Shown: positions 16,298 to 26,788, numbered from the stretch's first letter. The stretch: DNA of 64,000 nt from Pseudomonas cannabina (GCF_900100365.1 NZ_FNKU01000001.1:3472001-3536000); one strand, 5' to 3'. The notes: generated by a model from the sequence alone, not told the origin. Made by a program: numbers and translations.

Positions 16298-17587
16298 TCA
16301 GGACTTAACGACGTTCAGGGTCACGCTGAACCGGCAGCCATGCGGTTCCATGGGGCTCAGATCCACGCTCCAGCCCTGATTGACGCAGATGCGCTGCACC
16401 AGTGACAGGCCGAGCCCCAGCCCTTCACCGCGCTGCTCGTTGCCGCGCACGAACGGCTCGAACATGGCTTCGCGTTTTTCTTCGGGAATGCCGACGCCGC
16501 TGTCCTCGACCGTGAAGCTTTCCGCTTGCAGGGTCAAAATGATGAAGCCTTCGTCCGTGTAGTGCAGAGCATTGCGCAGCAGGTTGCCCATGACCGCGTG
16601 CAGGAACGTCGCGTTGTAGCGAATGTCCGAGACCTGATCTTCAGGTGGAGGGTTGTAGGTCAGCGTAAGGCCTTTGCTCTCGATAGGGTCGCGCCACTGC
16701 GAGATCAGTTGTTCGGCCACGCCGACCAGGATAGCTTTCGGTGTCATCGCCGGGTCTTCACGCTGAGTGCGGGCGAGCATGAGGAAGGTCTGCACCAGAT
16801 CGCGCATTTCCTCGCAGGCACGGCCGATCCGCTCGACCTGCCGACGCGCGCGCTGGTCGAGTGCAGGATTTTCCAAAAGCAGCTCGCAGGAACTGGCCAG
16901 CACCATCAACGGTGTGCGCAGCTCATGGCTCACATCGCTGGTAAACATCCGCTCGCGGATCAGCGCCTGTCTGAGGCGACCCAGCGTCGCGTCGAAGGCG
17001 ACTGCCAGTTCACCCACCTCATCGGCGGCGTAATCGGGTGCCAGCGGCGGTGCCAGGCCCAGAAGCTGGTCACGATGACGAACCTGTCTGGCAAGGCGCA
17101 CGACCGGCGCCATGACGCGACGCGCCAGCACCCAGCCGAGAAACACCGCCAGCGCCAGCGCCAACACGAAGCCCACCAGCACGACGGCAAACAGCACCCG
17201 TTCGCGCTCTTCGAAATCGCTTTGGTCCTGCAGCAGCGCATAATGCCGACCGTCCACCACCTCGATCATGGCGTGGTAAGACAATGGCCCGCGAAAAACC
17301 TCGTGGAAGCCCGGCTCAAGATGCCGCAGGTCCTTGGGCAGATCGAAGTCGCCAGGGCCGTTGCTGAAATAGAACAACTGGTCAGGCTTGGGACGGTGGC
17401 TCCAGTCGCTGACACTGTCCATCAGCATCAGGCGATTGAGGTCGCCGCCAAGGCCGGCAGAGATCAGTTTTTCTTCGACCAGATGGACGGTGGAAATGAT
17501 GCCGATGGCAAACGACCCGGCCACCAATGCGCTCATCAATGCGAAGGCAATGATGATCCGTTGGGCAAGACTCTGTTTAAACTCCAT
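16298..17587 (-). CDS. colS: Sensor histidine kinase ColS
   Basis: The start at ATG 17587 overlaps the end of colR by 11 bases. The 429-residue protein has a first membrane helix at about residues 12-32, a periplasmic sensor region, a second helix near 130-155, a HAMP segment, the H-box FTSDVSHELRTPL, the N-box NLLRNALHY, and ATP-lid motifs VEDSGVGIP and GLGLGLSLV. ColS of Pseudomonas senses excess Zn or Fe and phosphorylates ColR. The periplasmic stretch HLEPGFHEVF has acidic and His residues that could bind metal; that is inference. A longer in-frame start at 17620 lies within colR. Confidence 0.92.
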   Translation of the reverse strand: MEFKQSLAQRIIIAFALMSALVAGSFAIGIISTVHLVEEKLISAGLGGDLNRLMLMDSVSDWSHRPKPDQLFYFSNGPGDFDLPKDLRHLEPGFHEVFRGPLSYHAMIEVVDGRHYALLQDQSDFEERERVLFAVVLVGFVLALALAVFLGWVLARRVMAPVVRLARQVRHRDQLLGLAPPLAPDYAADEVGELAVAFDATLGRLRQALIRERMFTSDVSHELRTPLMVLASSCELLLENPALDQRARRQVERIGRACEEMRDLVQTFLMLARTQREDPAMTPKAILVGVAEQLISQWRDPIESKGLTLTYNPPPEDQVSDIRYNATFLHAVMGNLLRNALHYTDEGFIILTLQAESFTVEDSGVGIPEEKREAMFEPFVRGNEQRGEGLGLGLSLVQRICVNQGWSVDLSPMEPHGCRFSVTLNVVKS

Positions 17588-18260
17588 CCCGACCCTCGGC
17601 CAAGCGATAGCCCACACCATGCACGGTTTGCAGCAGCGGTTTGGCGAACGGTTTGTCGATCACCTGACGCAGTTGGTGCACGTGGCTGCGCAGGCTGTCG
17701 CTGTCCGGGCAATCATCACCCCACAACGCTTCCTCAAGAATCTCGCGACGCAGCACGTGCGGGCTCTTCTGCATCAGCACGGCCAGCAGCTTGAGCCCGA
17801 CCGGGTTGAGCTTGAGCAGGCGGCCTTCGCGCGTGACCTCAAGCGTATCGAGGTCGTAGATCAGATCGCCCACCTGCAAAGTGCGCCGCCCACCGCCCTG
17901 CGCCCGACGCAATACGGCTTCGATACGAGCGGCCAGTTCGGACAGGGCGAACGGCTTGAGCAGGTAGTCGTCAGCCCCCGAGCGAAACCCCTGCAAACGG
18001 TCGTCCAGCTGATCGCGGGCGGTCAGCATGATCACCGGCGTATCGCGACGGGCGTCCTCGCGCAGGCGCTTGCACAGCGTGTAGCCGTCAATGCCCGGCA
18101 GCATGATGTCGAGAACAATGAGGTCGTAATGCTCGGTGGCTGCCAGATGCAGTCCTGAGAGGCCATCCTGGGCGCAATCGACGGTGTAGCCTTTCATGCC
18201 CAGATAATCGGCCATGTTCGCCAGGATGTCGCGGTTGTCTTCAACCAGAAGAATTCGCAT
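17577..18260 (-). CDS. colR: Response regulator ColR
   Basis: This 227-residue OmpR/PhoB-type regulator begins MRILLVEDNRDILANMADYLG. The receiver has phospho-acceptor Asp in LIVLDIMLPGIDG near residue 51 and Lys in LLKPFALSEL. The C-terminal winged helix ends in QTVHGVGYRL. It is the partner of the overlapping colS. In Pseudomonas, ColR controls membrane- and LPS-related genes that protect against metal and phenol stress; the adjacent divergent PAP2 gene and the downstream inaA block fit that theme. Confidence 0.93.
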   Translation of the reverse strand: MRILLVEDNRDILANMADYLGMKGYTVDCAQDGLSGLHLAATEHYDLIVLDIMLPGIDGYTLCKRLREDARRDTPVIMLTARDQLDDRLQGFRSGADDYLLKPFALSELAARIEAVLRRAQGGGRRTLQVGDLIYDLDTLEVTREGRLLKLNPVGLKLLAVLMQKSPHVLRREILEEALWGDDCPDSDSLRSHVHQLRQVIDKPFAKPLLQTVHGVGYRLAEGRDGV

Positions 18261-18437
18261 GGAGCACTCTCATATGCAGTTTGGGCTGGCGCAGCTTAAG
18301 ACGAAGTGGGCCTCAGAGCCAGCGCCGAAATGGCATGACGTTTTTTTCACCTATGATCAACAAAGGCCATGACACACTTTGAGACCTGCTGTCGCCCGTG
18401 AAAACAGCCGCCTTTCACCCATCGTTCTGGATTCGAT

Positions 18438-19178
18438 ATGTCGAAAACCGTCGCCCCGCCCTACTCTCGCTCGCTCAATCCGTGGATTTATCTGGGTATC
18501 CCCATCGCTGTCGCGATAGTGCTGGTGCTGCTCGAACTGACCTCGCTGGACATGGACATTGCCAAAATGGCCTACGACCCGGTCAGTGGCGAATTCATCG
18601 GCAGGCACAGTCACTTTCTCGAAGATGTATTGCACGACCGCGCCAAACAAATGGTCATGGCCTTCGGTGCTCTGGCCATCATCGGCTTTGCCGCGTCATT
18701 CAAGGTAGAGCGTCTGATTCCATGGCGCAGGGAGCTGGGTTGCCTGGTGCTGTCCATGGCCCTGTCGACCGCCTTCGTCACCCCGGTAAAAGTCGTGACG
18801 TCGGTGCAATGCCCGTGGAGCCTGAAAGAGTTCGGCGGCGAGGAAACCTACAGCGAACTGTTGAGCCCGCGCCCCGCCACCGAAAAACCCGGACGCTGCT
18901 GGCCGGGTGGTCATGCGGCGACCGGCTTTACCCTGTTTGCACTGTTTTTTGTGCTGCGGGATCGTCGCCCACGGCTGGCAAAAGCGGGGCTGGCACTGGC
19001 CTTCGGTCTGGGATCGATATTTTCCATCGGCCGCATGCTGCAAGGTGCGCACTTCTTCTCCCATAACATCTGGACGGCGGTGTTTTGCTGGTTGATCTGT
19101 CTGGGGGTTTATTACTTTGTGCTGTATCGGCCTATGCCGAAGGGTTCGGTGGCGGGAGGAGTAAAGACCGCTGGCTGA
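18438..19178 (+). CDS. PAP2-family membrane phosphatase
   Basis: The 246-residue integral membrane protein has about six hydrophobic segments and the three PAP2 signatures in variant form: KVVTSVQCPW (motif 1), CWPGGHAATG (motif 2 with PGGH instead of PSGH) and GRMLQGAHFFSH (motif 3). Such enzymes remove phosphate from lipid head groups such as lipid A, undecaprenyl-PP or phosphatidyl phosphates. Its position divergent from colRS suggests an envelope-modifying role. The exact substrate cannot be read from the sequence. A terminator follows. Confidence 0.82.
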   Translation: MSKTVAPPYSRSLNPWIYLGIPIAVAIVLVLLELTSLDMDIAKMAYDPVSGEFIGRHSHFLEDVLHDRAKQMVMAFGALAIIGFAASFKVERLIPWRRELGCLVLSMALSTAFVTPVKVVTSVQCPWSLKEFGGEETYSELLSPRPATEKPGRCWPGGHAATGFTLFALFFVLRDRRPRLAKAGLALAFGLGSIFSIGRMLQGAHFFSHNIWTAVFCWLICLGVYYFVLYRPMPKGSVAGGVKTAG

Positions 19179-19248
19179 CAGTGCACAACCATGACGCCGG
19201 AAGTTGGCGTCACAGGCAAACTTGACCCTGCAGTAGCCAGCGTGAGAA

Positions 19249-19275
19249 ACCCCGCACAAGGCGGGGTCTCTTTTT
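19249..19275 (+). terminator. Terminator after PAP2 gene
   Basis: Stem ACCCCGC / GCGGGGT with loop ACAAG, followed by TCTCTTTTT. The same stem-loop sequence recurs at 19719-19739. Confidence 0.85.
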
Positions 19276-19319
19276 AAGTGCTGTACTCGACAACTTGAAG
19301 CGCTCACTTGATCAGTCTG

Positions 19320-19493
19320 TTAACACGACTGAGGCGCGATAGTGCACAGAGAAACAGGAATACATACCAGGCCCAGCGGACCTGATATTTGGATATAACC
19401 ATCTCGGCAACCTTCCGCAAAGACAACTGACGAAGCGGCTGCACCGCTGCCCAAAACCACTGCAAAACTAATCATCCTGATAATATTTTTCAT
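19320..19493 (-). CDS. Small Cys-containing secreted peptide (57 aa), unknown
   Basis: The start at ATG 19493 is chosen because GGGAG lies eight bases upstream; an in-frame extension to 19520 has no such support. The product has a clear signal peptide (MKNIIRMISFAVVLGSG..., likely cut after VFA). A mature peptide of about 31 residues follows with four Cys (EGCRDGY, LVCIP, SLCTI, QSC), enough for two disulphides. The gene has its own space between two terminators. I recognise no family. Plus-strand bases 19494-19718 hold no other gene that I can support. Confidence 0.55.
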   Translation of the reverse strand: MKNIIRMISFAVVLGSGAAASSVVFAEGCRDGYIQISGPLGLVCIPVSLCTIAPQSC

Positions 19494-19718
19494 TTCAACC
19501 ACTCCCGAAAAGGCCATCACTTCAAGAGGCCAGCAAGATACAAATCAAGTCCTGCGGCCGATACAGCGTCATTGACCTCTCTTACTGCGGGAGTTCGCAT
19601 GTCCGCCTTAGTGACAAGTCTAATGTCATACCCATTAATCGCCATCGGCGCCCAAGAACATTTGGCAGCAAACTTCAGCCACAGGTAACACAATAGCTAT
19701 ACCGATGAACAAACAAAA

Positions 19719-19739
19719 AACCCCGCACAAGGCGGGGTT
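19719..19739 (-). terminator. Terminator of groESL operon
   Basis: Stem AACCCCGC / GCGGGGTT; on the minus strand it is followed by a T run (plus-strand A run at 19715-19720), 34 bases after the groEL stop. Confidence 0.85.
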
Positions 19740-19772
19740 CTTTATGGGTGTAGCTTAAGGGGTAAAGCCGGC

Positions 19773-21452
<1,680 letters not shown>

Positions 21453-21465
21453 TCAGCGGGAGCAC

Positions 21466-21759
21466 TCAGCCTTCGACGACAGCAAGAATCTCGTTCTCGC
21501 TCATCACCAGCAGGTCTTCGCCGTCTACTTTCACTGTGTTGCTGCCGGAATAAGGGCCGAACACAACCTTGTCACCCACTTTTACGGCCAGCGCACGCAC
21601 TTCACCGTTGTCCAGCACGCGGCCGGTACCTACAGCGACGATCTCGCCACGGTTAGGCTTTTCAGCAGCCGAGCCTGGCAGAACGATACCGCCGGCAGTT
21701 TTCGTTTCTTCTTCACTGCGACGAATGACGACGCGGTCATGCAGAGGACGAAGCTTCAT
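21466..21759 (-). CDS. groES: Co-chaperonin GroES
   Basis: The 97-residue protein [18 protein letters not shown]... has the mobile loop [13 protein letters not shown] and the C-terminal [13 protein letters not shown] typical of GroES. It forms the heptameric lid for GroEL. AGGAG sits eight bases upstream of the ATG. The leader between the probable sigma-32 promoter and the start codon is about 130 bases long and hairpin-rich. Confidence 0.98.
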   Translation of the reverse strand: MKLRPLHDRVVIRRSEEETKTAGGIVLPGSAAEKPNRGEIVAVGTGRVLDNGEVRALAVKVGDKVVFGPYSGSNTVKVDGEDLLVMSENEILAVVEG

Positions 21760-21789
21760 TGCGATCTCCTGATTATGTTTTTTTATCGC

Positions 21790-21879
21790 CCGGTGAGTGC
21801 ACCGGCCGGTTCAAATCCGGACTTGCCGGTTACGGTTCGACGCGCGAACCGCAGAATACGGTCTGGCCTTCAGGCCAGA
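21790..21879 (-). promoter_or_regulatory. Structured 5' leader of groESL mRNA
   Basis: Three perfect stem-loops lie in the untranslated leader: CCGGTG / CACCGG (21790-21805), CGGTTCG / CGAACCG (21833-21851) and TCTGGCC / GGCCAGA (21862-21879). They may stabilise the mRNA or modulate its translation. None clearly masks the ribosome-binding site. Confidence 0.5.
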
Positions 21880-21897
21880 AACCTTGCGGTGACCCAT

Positions 21898-21925
21898 ACA
21901 TAAGGGCGAGCGAGTTGATTACAAG
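21898..21925 (-). promoter_or_regulatory. groES: Sigma-32-like heat-shock promoter of groESL
   Basis: On the minus strand CTTGTAA, a 13-base spacer and CCTTATGT resemble the sigma-32 consensus CTTGAAA-N13/15-CCCCATNT, about 140 bases before groES. Confidence 0.6.
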
Positions 21926-21970
21926 TCTTGGCACAGAAAATTTTTACAATCCGATACCGGTCCTGAAACC

Positions 21971-21996
21971 AGCGCGGCACCCGAAGGTGCCGCGCT
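21971..21996 (-). terminator. Stem-loop after fxsA
   Basis: Perfect 11-bp stem AGCGCGGCACC / GGTGCCGCGCT with loop CGAA, 15 bases past the fxsA stop. There is no T run, so termination efficiency is uncertain. Confidence 0.6.
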
Positions 21997-22011
21997 GCGA
22001 GGCTATGCAGG

Positions 22012-22503
22012 TTACTTGTCGCGGTGTTCGAACTCGCCCTCGATGACGTCGGGTTCGCGGGTCGGTTGGTGAATCGCAGTGGGGCGGCTGGCGGGCCCTT
22101 GGTTGGCGGGCGTCTGCAAGTCGTCGGCAAAAGCGCGCTGACGCATCGCCTGATCCTGAGCGCGCTGGCGCACTTTGCTGATCAGCAGGCGACGGGTTAT
22201 CGGCAACAGGCAGATCACGCCGAGAATGTCACTGATGAAACCCGGCAGCAGCAACAGACCACCACCGACGGCAACCATCAGGCCTTCGAGCATCTCCTGC
22301 GCAGGCAACTCGCCGCGCGCCAGGCTTTCGCGCGCACGCAGCGCCGTTGCAAAACCGGCCACACGCATCACGAACAGCCCGAGCATGGACGTCGCGACGA
22401 CCAGCAGAAAGGTCCAGAGAAAGCCGATGGACATTCCGACTCGAACCAGCAGAAACAGCTCGAGCACCGGGAATAATAAGAACAGCAGCAAAAAAACACG
22501 CAT
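22012..22503 (-). CDS. fxsA: FxsA family membrane protein
   Basis: ATG 22503 (MRVFLLLFLLFPVLELFLL) is preferred over a TTG one codon earlier. The 163-residue protein has an N-terminal pair of membrane helices, a further hydrophobic hairpin (LMVAVGGGLLLLPGFISDIL) and a charged cytoplasmic tail. This is the FxsA architecture, which in E. coli relieves exclusion of phage T7 by the F plasmid when overproduced; its normal role is unknown. It lies upstream of and co-directional with groESL, an order conserved in Pseudomonas. Confidence 0.9.
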   Translation of the reverse strand: MRVFLLLFLLFPVLELFLLVRVGMSIGFLWTFLLVVATSMLGLFVMRVAGFATALRARESLARGELPAQEMLEGLMVAVGGGLLLLPGFISDILGVICLLPITRRLLISKVRQRAQDQAMRQRAFADDLQTPANQGPASRPTAIHQPTREPDVIEGEFEHRDK

Positions 22504-22506
22504 CAA

Positions 22507-22814
22507 ATGAGTTCCTCAGGGGAAGAATGCCTTCCGAGTAGACCGTATGTGATGTCAGAAGATCGTTAATTCAAGCTCCGCGCATCTCGGTCGCAGGCTG
22601 ATTATGCGCATAAACCGGCTGAACACAGGCTTCACGAACGTGTATCGGTGTATTTCAAGGCAGAGCAAATCTTCGGCTGGAGCCCTGCTGCTGCGTCTTG
22701 CTGTGAAGGGAAGACGAGCGCGCTGAAACAGAATATAACGTCGTCTGGCTATGGCATAAGCACTCGCATCCAGCCAGTGATGCCATGGAAACGATCAACT
22801 GATTGGGCACGCAC
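22507..22814. other. Intergenic stretch between divergent fxsA and SDR genes
   Basis: About 300 bases between divergent starts must hold both promoters. A TATAAC hexamer near 22734 could serve the SDR gene, but I see no convincing -35 partner, repeat or RNA gene. Confidence 0.5.
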
Positions 22815-23573
22815 ATGGAATTGAAAGACAAGCTGATAATAATCACCGGCGGATGCCAGGGCCTGGGCAGAGCCATGGCCGAGTACCTGGCCGGCAAGGG
22901 CGCGAATCTGGCGTTGCTGGACCTGAATCAGGAGAAGCTGGACCAAGCCGTCGCCGCCTGCGAAGCGCTTGGGGTCAAGGCGCGCGCCTACCTGTGCAAC
23001 GTCGCCAACGAAGATCAGGTCGTCGACACGGTCAACAAGGTCGCTGACGAGTTTGGCGCCATTCACGGCCTGGTGAATAACGCCGGCATCCTGCGTGACG
23101 GCCTGCTGGTCAAGGTCAAGGACGGCGTGATGACCAAGCTGAGCCTCGCGCAATGGCAGTCGGTGATCGACGTCAACCTGACCGGCGTGTTTCTTTGCAC
23201 CCGCGAAGTGGCAGCGAAAATGATCGAGCAGAAGAGTCAGGGCGCGATCATCAACATCTCGTCGATTTCCCGGGCCGGAAATATCGGACAGACCAACTAT
23301 TCAGCGGCCAAGGCTGGCGTTGCGGCTGCAACGGTGACGTGGGCGAGGGAGCTGGCGCGCTATGGCATTCGCGTGGCGGGCGTGGCGCCGGGGTTCATTG
23401 AGACCGAGATGACCGGCAGCATGAAGCCTGAGGCGCTGGAAAAAATGACCTCAGCCATACCGCTCAAACGCATGGGCAAGCCGGACGAGATTGCGCACTC
23501 GGTGGCTTATATTCTGGAGAATGATTATTTCAGCGGACGCATCCTGGAGCTGGATGGCGCGATGCGGATCTAG
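22815..23573 (+). CDS. FabG-like short-chain dehydrogenase/reductase
   Basis: ATG 22815 gives [21 protein letters not shown], placing the cofactor motif TGxxxGxG at the expected position. The product is about 252 residues with NNAG ([11 protein letters not shown]), catalytic Ser in [10 protein letters not shown] and YxxxK in NYSAAKAG. The C-terminus resembles FabG-type oxoacyl reductases, so NADPH-dependent ketone reduction is likely, but the true substrate is unknown because the main fabG lies elsewhere in Pseudomonas. It is monocistronic and followed by a stem-loop. Confidence 0.88.
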   Translation: MELKDKLIIITGGCQGLGRAMAEYLAGKGANLALLDLNQEKLDQAVAACEALGVKARAYLCNVANEDQVVDTVNKVADEFGAIHGLVNNAGILRDGLLVKVKDGVMTKLSLAQWQSVIDVNLTGVFLCTREVAAKMIEQKSQGAIINISSISRAGNIGQTNYSAAKAGVAAATVTWARELARYGIRVAGVAPGFIETEMTGSMKPEALEKMTSAIPLKRMGKPDEIAHSVAYILENDYFSGRILELDGAMRI

Positions 23574-23597
23574 GGTCTGTCAGCACTGAAACGGCGA

Positions 23598-23620
23598 GCG
23601 ACGCACATAGCGTGCGTCGC
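23598..23620. terminator. Stem-loop between convergent SDR and DUF481 genes
   Basis: Perfect 9-bp stem GCGACGCAC / GTGCGTCGC with loop ATAGC. There is no T run on either side. Confidence 0.55.
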
Positions 23621-23631
23621 CTGCCAGTCGC

Positions 23632-24639
23632 TTACCAGCTCACGCCGAAGCCAGCGGTGTAGCGCGTCTTGTCGACGTCGCCATTGCTCGAACCGCTGAT
23701 GACGTTCTTCTCGGCTTTCAGATTGAGCGACGCCCAATCGGTGACCTTGTAACGCAGGCCTGCCTCGGCATCCAGCGAGTAATCGGCTACGGCACTCAAC
23801 GGTTTGCCCAGTTCGCCGTTGGTGAAGAATTCGACTTTCTTGCCGATCAGGTAGCGGGTGTAATCCCAGGTGCCTGCAACGGAGTAGAAGTTTTCTTTCT
23901 GGCCGTTGGAGAATTCGAAATCTGTGCGGTTGAGCAGCGCGCCGACTTTAAAGGCGCCCAGCTCGTCATCCCACAGCTGATAACCGGGACCGGTACCGAC
24001 AACGCGCTGACGGGACAGATCTTCGACCTTGTCACGTTTGTAGCTGATGCGGCCGTCCCAGAAGAATTTCTCGGTCAGGAAGCGGTCCAGCGAGTACTCG
24101 GCGCTCCAGTTGTCGGTGCCGACAACTTCGTCCGTAGTCTCGCGGTTGTAATCGCCCCTGGCGTTGTGGCGCCAGTCGCCATGACGAGCCGAGGTCTTGA
24201 AGGCGACGTTATAGTCATTGGTATCGTTTTCAGCCTGCTGGAAGTCCAGCGCGGCATCGATGTTGCCCTTCCAGACCAGATCGGTGATCACCGGTTTCGG
24301 CTTGATGATCTGCTGAATGCTCGCCAGCTCGACGGTCTTGGGCGCATCACCATTGGCCAGCACGACCTTGCCGTCATCGGCAGCCTGCAACGATTTGGCT
24401 ACTTCGCCGGTGTGCTCGTCCTGCTTGACCAGCAAAGGCTGGTCGCTTTTCAGGGTCTTGACCTGTTTCCAGTCCAGCGCGATGGCGCCGCCGTACTCGG
24501 TCTGCAGCAGCAACTTGCCGCCATCGAACACTTTGATGGTACCGGTCAGCCGATCGCCGTTCTTCAACCAGACGGTATCGGCAAGCAACGGAGTGGATAC
24601 GGCGGTGATTGCAAGGCACAGCAGGGTTCTGGACAACAT
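23632..24639 (-). CDS. DUF481 outer-membrane protein
   Basis: The 335-residue protein has a cleavable signal (cut after LLA), an N-terminal small beta region beginning DTVWLKNGDRLTGTIKVFDGG, and a C-terminal DUF481 (YdiY-type) barrel of alternating strands ending in the outer-membrane-like GFGVSW with terminal Trp. It is predicted to insert in the outer membrane; no function is known for the family. It is divergent from the atl gene, with about 160 bases between them. Confidence 0.85.
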   Translation of the reverse strand: MLSRTLLCLAITAVSTPLLADTVWLKNGDRLTGTIKVFDGGKLLLQTEYGGAIALDWKQVKTLKSDQPLLVKQDEHTGEVAKSLQAADDGKVVLANGDAPKTVELASIQQIIKPKPVITDLVWKGNIDAALDFQQAENDTNDYNVAFKTSARHGDWRHNARGDYNRETTDEVVGTDNWSAEYSLDRFLTEKFFWDGRISYKRDKVEDLSRQRVVGTGPGYQLWDDELGAFKVGALLNRTDFEFSNGQKENFYSVAGTWDYTRYLIGKKVEFFTNGELGKPLSAVADYSLDAEAGLRYKVTDWASLNLKAEKNVISGSSNGDVDKTRYTAGFGVSW

Positions 24640-24798
24640 AAGCGATAACTAGGCTCTGTAGGGCGGGAAATCGGGCATTATCCTGCGGGAAGGCGTCGGG
24701 GCGATCCATGTACCACCAAGCACGGTGGTAACTGACAGCCTGACTCAGCAAAAGTTCAGCGAACGACAATCAATATCGCTTTTATACAGGATTAATGT

Positions 24799-25155
24799 GT
24801 GGCTGATCCGAACTTGACATTACTTTACCCAGACGAACAGTCGCCTGACGAAGTGCGACGTGCCGCTCTTTACCTGACCATGGCGCAAATACCGGAGGGC
24901 AAAGTAATCGCCTACGGTCAGTTGGCCGAGCTGGCAGGCCTGGGCCGCGCCGCGCGCTGGGTCGGGCGCACGCTGAGTCAGTTGCCGGACGGCTCCTCTC
25001 TGCCGTGGCACCGGGTTTTAGGGGCTGACGGTCGCATCAGCCTGCCCGTCGGCAGCGCTTCCGGTGACGAACAGCGCGCACGTTTACGGGCCGAGGGCGT
25101 TACCGTTACGAATAATCGGGTTGATATGCAGCGCCATGGCTGGCGTCCGCTATAG
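24799..25155 (+). CDS. atl: Alkyltransferase-like (ATL) DNA-binding protein
   Basis: The start is GTG 24799; the ATG four bases earlier is out of frame. The 118-residue protein matches the C-terminal MGMT domain with IPEGKVIAYGQLAELAG and the helix-turn-helix part RAARWVGRTL. The active-site PCHRV is replaced by PWHRV, so it cannot accept an alkyl group. Such ATL proteins bind O6-alkylguanine and hand the lesion to nucleotide excision repair. It lies 54 bases before ampG, co-directional. Confidence 0.9.
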   Translation: MADPNLTLLYPDEQSPDEVRRAALYLTMAQIPEGKVIAYGQLAELAGLGRAARWVGRTLSQLPDGSSLPWHRVLGADGRISLPVGSASGDEQRARLRAEGVTVTNNRVDMQRHGWRPL

Positions 25156-25209
25156 CACAGCGGTTAGAGTGCGCCCTTTGTTTTCGTAACCTGAGGCAGA
25201 TTCCAGCCC

Positions 25210-26760
25210 ATGCCCCGTAAAACCTGGCGCGCCGCGCTCGCCGCATATGCCAGCCCGTCGACATTAGTGTTACTGCTGCTCGGATTCGCTGCGGGCATGC
25301 CTTACATGCTGGTCTTTTCAACGTTATCCGTCTGGTTGCGCGAAGCGGGTGTTGCTCGTGAAACCATCGGCTATGCAAGCCTGATCGGTCTGGCCTACGC
25401 CTTTAAATGGGTGTGGTCGCCCTTGCTCGACCAATGGCGCCTGCCCCTGCTCGGCAAACTCGGGCGCCGCCGTTCCTGGCTGGTGCTTGCGCAAAGCCTG
25501 GTGATTCTGGGCCTGATCGGCATGGGCTTCTGCGACCCGCAAAAACACCTGTCGTGGTTGATCGCCATTGCGGTGGTAGTGGCTTTTGCCTCTGCGACTC
25601 AGGACATCGCCATCGATGCCTATCGCCTGGAAATCGCCCAAGACACCCAGCAGGCCGCCCTCGCCGCCAGCTATATGTCGGGCTATCGGGTTGCCGCGCT
25701 GCTGGCAACCGCCGGGGCGCTGTATTTCGCCGAAGGCTTCGGCTCGACCGGCTTTGCCTACAAGCATTCGGCATGGACCGGCACCTATGTGCTGTTCGGC
25801 CTGCTGATGCTGCCCGCGCTGGTCACTACGCTGATCATGCGCGAGCCGCCAGTGCCGCTGCGCACTCAGCTGTCGGCCGCGCGCTACGGTTTCACTCACC
25901 AGTTGGCGTCGGTGTTCGTACTGATCGTATTGCTGGTGTCCGTGCCGTCGATGTTTACCCAGCTTTACAACACCGACTTCGCCAGCGTGCTGTTCGACGG
26001 CACCAGCTGGATGGACCTGCTGCTGGAAGACCGGGCGTTTCTGCGCGCCATTCTCTACACGCTCCTGACCTTCGCCTGCCTGTCTGCAATGGGCCGTCGC
26101 GGTCTGGCGCCGGTGTTGACGCCGATCAACGACTTCATCATGCGCTACCGCTGGCAGGCCCTGCTGTTGCTGGGCCTGATCGCCACCTACCGGATGTCGG
26201 ACACGGTGATGGGCGTGATGGCCAACGTCTTCTATATCGATCAGGGCTTCACCAAGGACCAGATCGCCAGCGTCAGCAAGATCTTCGGCCTGATCATGAC
26301 CCTGCTTGGCGCAGGTGTCGGAGGGCTGCTGATCGTGCGTTTCGGCATTATGCCGATCCTGTTCATCGGCGGCCTGACCTCGGCATCGACCAATATTCTG
26401 TTCCTGCTGCTGGCAGACATGGGCCCGAACGTGAAGATGCTGATCCTGACCATCTCACTGGACAACCTCAGCTCGGGGCTGGCGACCTCGGCGTTCGTCG
26501 CCTATTTGTCGAGCCTGACCAACCTGAAATTCTCTGCCACGCAATACGCCCTGCTCAGCTCCATCATGCTGCTGTTGCCGCGCCTGCTGGGCGGTTATTC
26601 CGGTGTGGTTGTGGAAAAGTTCGGCTACCACAACTTCTTCCTGATCACCGCCCTGCTGGGTATCCCGACGCTGGTGATGATCATCCTGCAATGGAACAGA
26701 GAGATACGCACGGCGCAGACCGAGGAGCCCAAACAGGTTTCCCCGGTCGACCAGCCCTGA
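25210..26760 (+). CDS. ampG: Muropeptide permease AmpG
   Basis: The 516-residue MFS transporter has about 14 hydrophobic segments and the AmpG N-terminal signature (LLLGFAAGMPYMLVFSTLS, then WLREAGV and FKWVWSPLLDQW). It imports GlcNAc-anhydro-MurNAc peptides from the periplasm for cell-wall recycling, which also feeds ampC beta-lactamase induction. The position after atl and before an mscS-type gene matches the Pseudomonas order. A small membrane protein gene follows at 28 bases. Confidence 0.94.
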   Translation: MPRKTWRAALAAYASPSTLVLLLLGFAAGMPYMLVFSTLSVWLREAGVARETIGYASLIGLAYAFKWVWSPLLDQWRLPLLGKLGRRRSWLVLAQSLVILGLIGMGFCDPQKHLSWLIAIAVVVAFASATQDIAIDAYRLEIAQDTQQAALAASYMSGYRVAALLATAGALYFAEGFGSTGFAYKHSAWTGTYVLFGLLMLPALVTTLIMREPPVPLRTQLSAARYGFTHQLASVFVLIVLLVSVPSMFTQLYNTDFASVLFDGTSWMDLLLEDRAFLRAILYTLLTFACLSAMGRRGLAPVLTPINDFIMRYRWQALLLLGLIATYRMSDTVMGVMANVFYIDQGFTKDQIASVSKIFGLIMTLLGAGVGGLLIVRFGIMPILFIGGLTSASTNILFLLLADMGPNVKMLILTISLDNLSSGLATSAFVAYLSSLTNLKFSATQYALLSSIMLLLPRLLGGYSGVVVEKFGYHNFFLITALLGIPTLVMIILQWNREIRTAQTEEPKQVSPVDQP

Positions 26761-26788
26761 TCCCTGGCTAACCCATCAAGGAACACCC

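Noticed and set aside
21804..21822. tRNA T-arm-like sequence CCGGTTCAAATCCGG in the groES leader
   Set aside because: No acceptor, D or anticodon arms can be built around it; it is only one more hairpin in the leader.
25407..26771. 454-codon alternative frame within ampG
   Set aside because: Same-strand frame shadow; the ampG frame has all transporter features and the alternative is Arg/Pro-rich nonsense.
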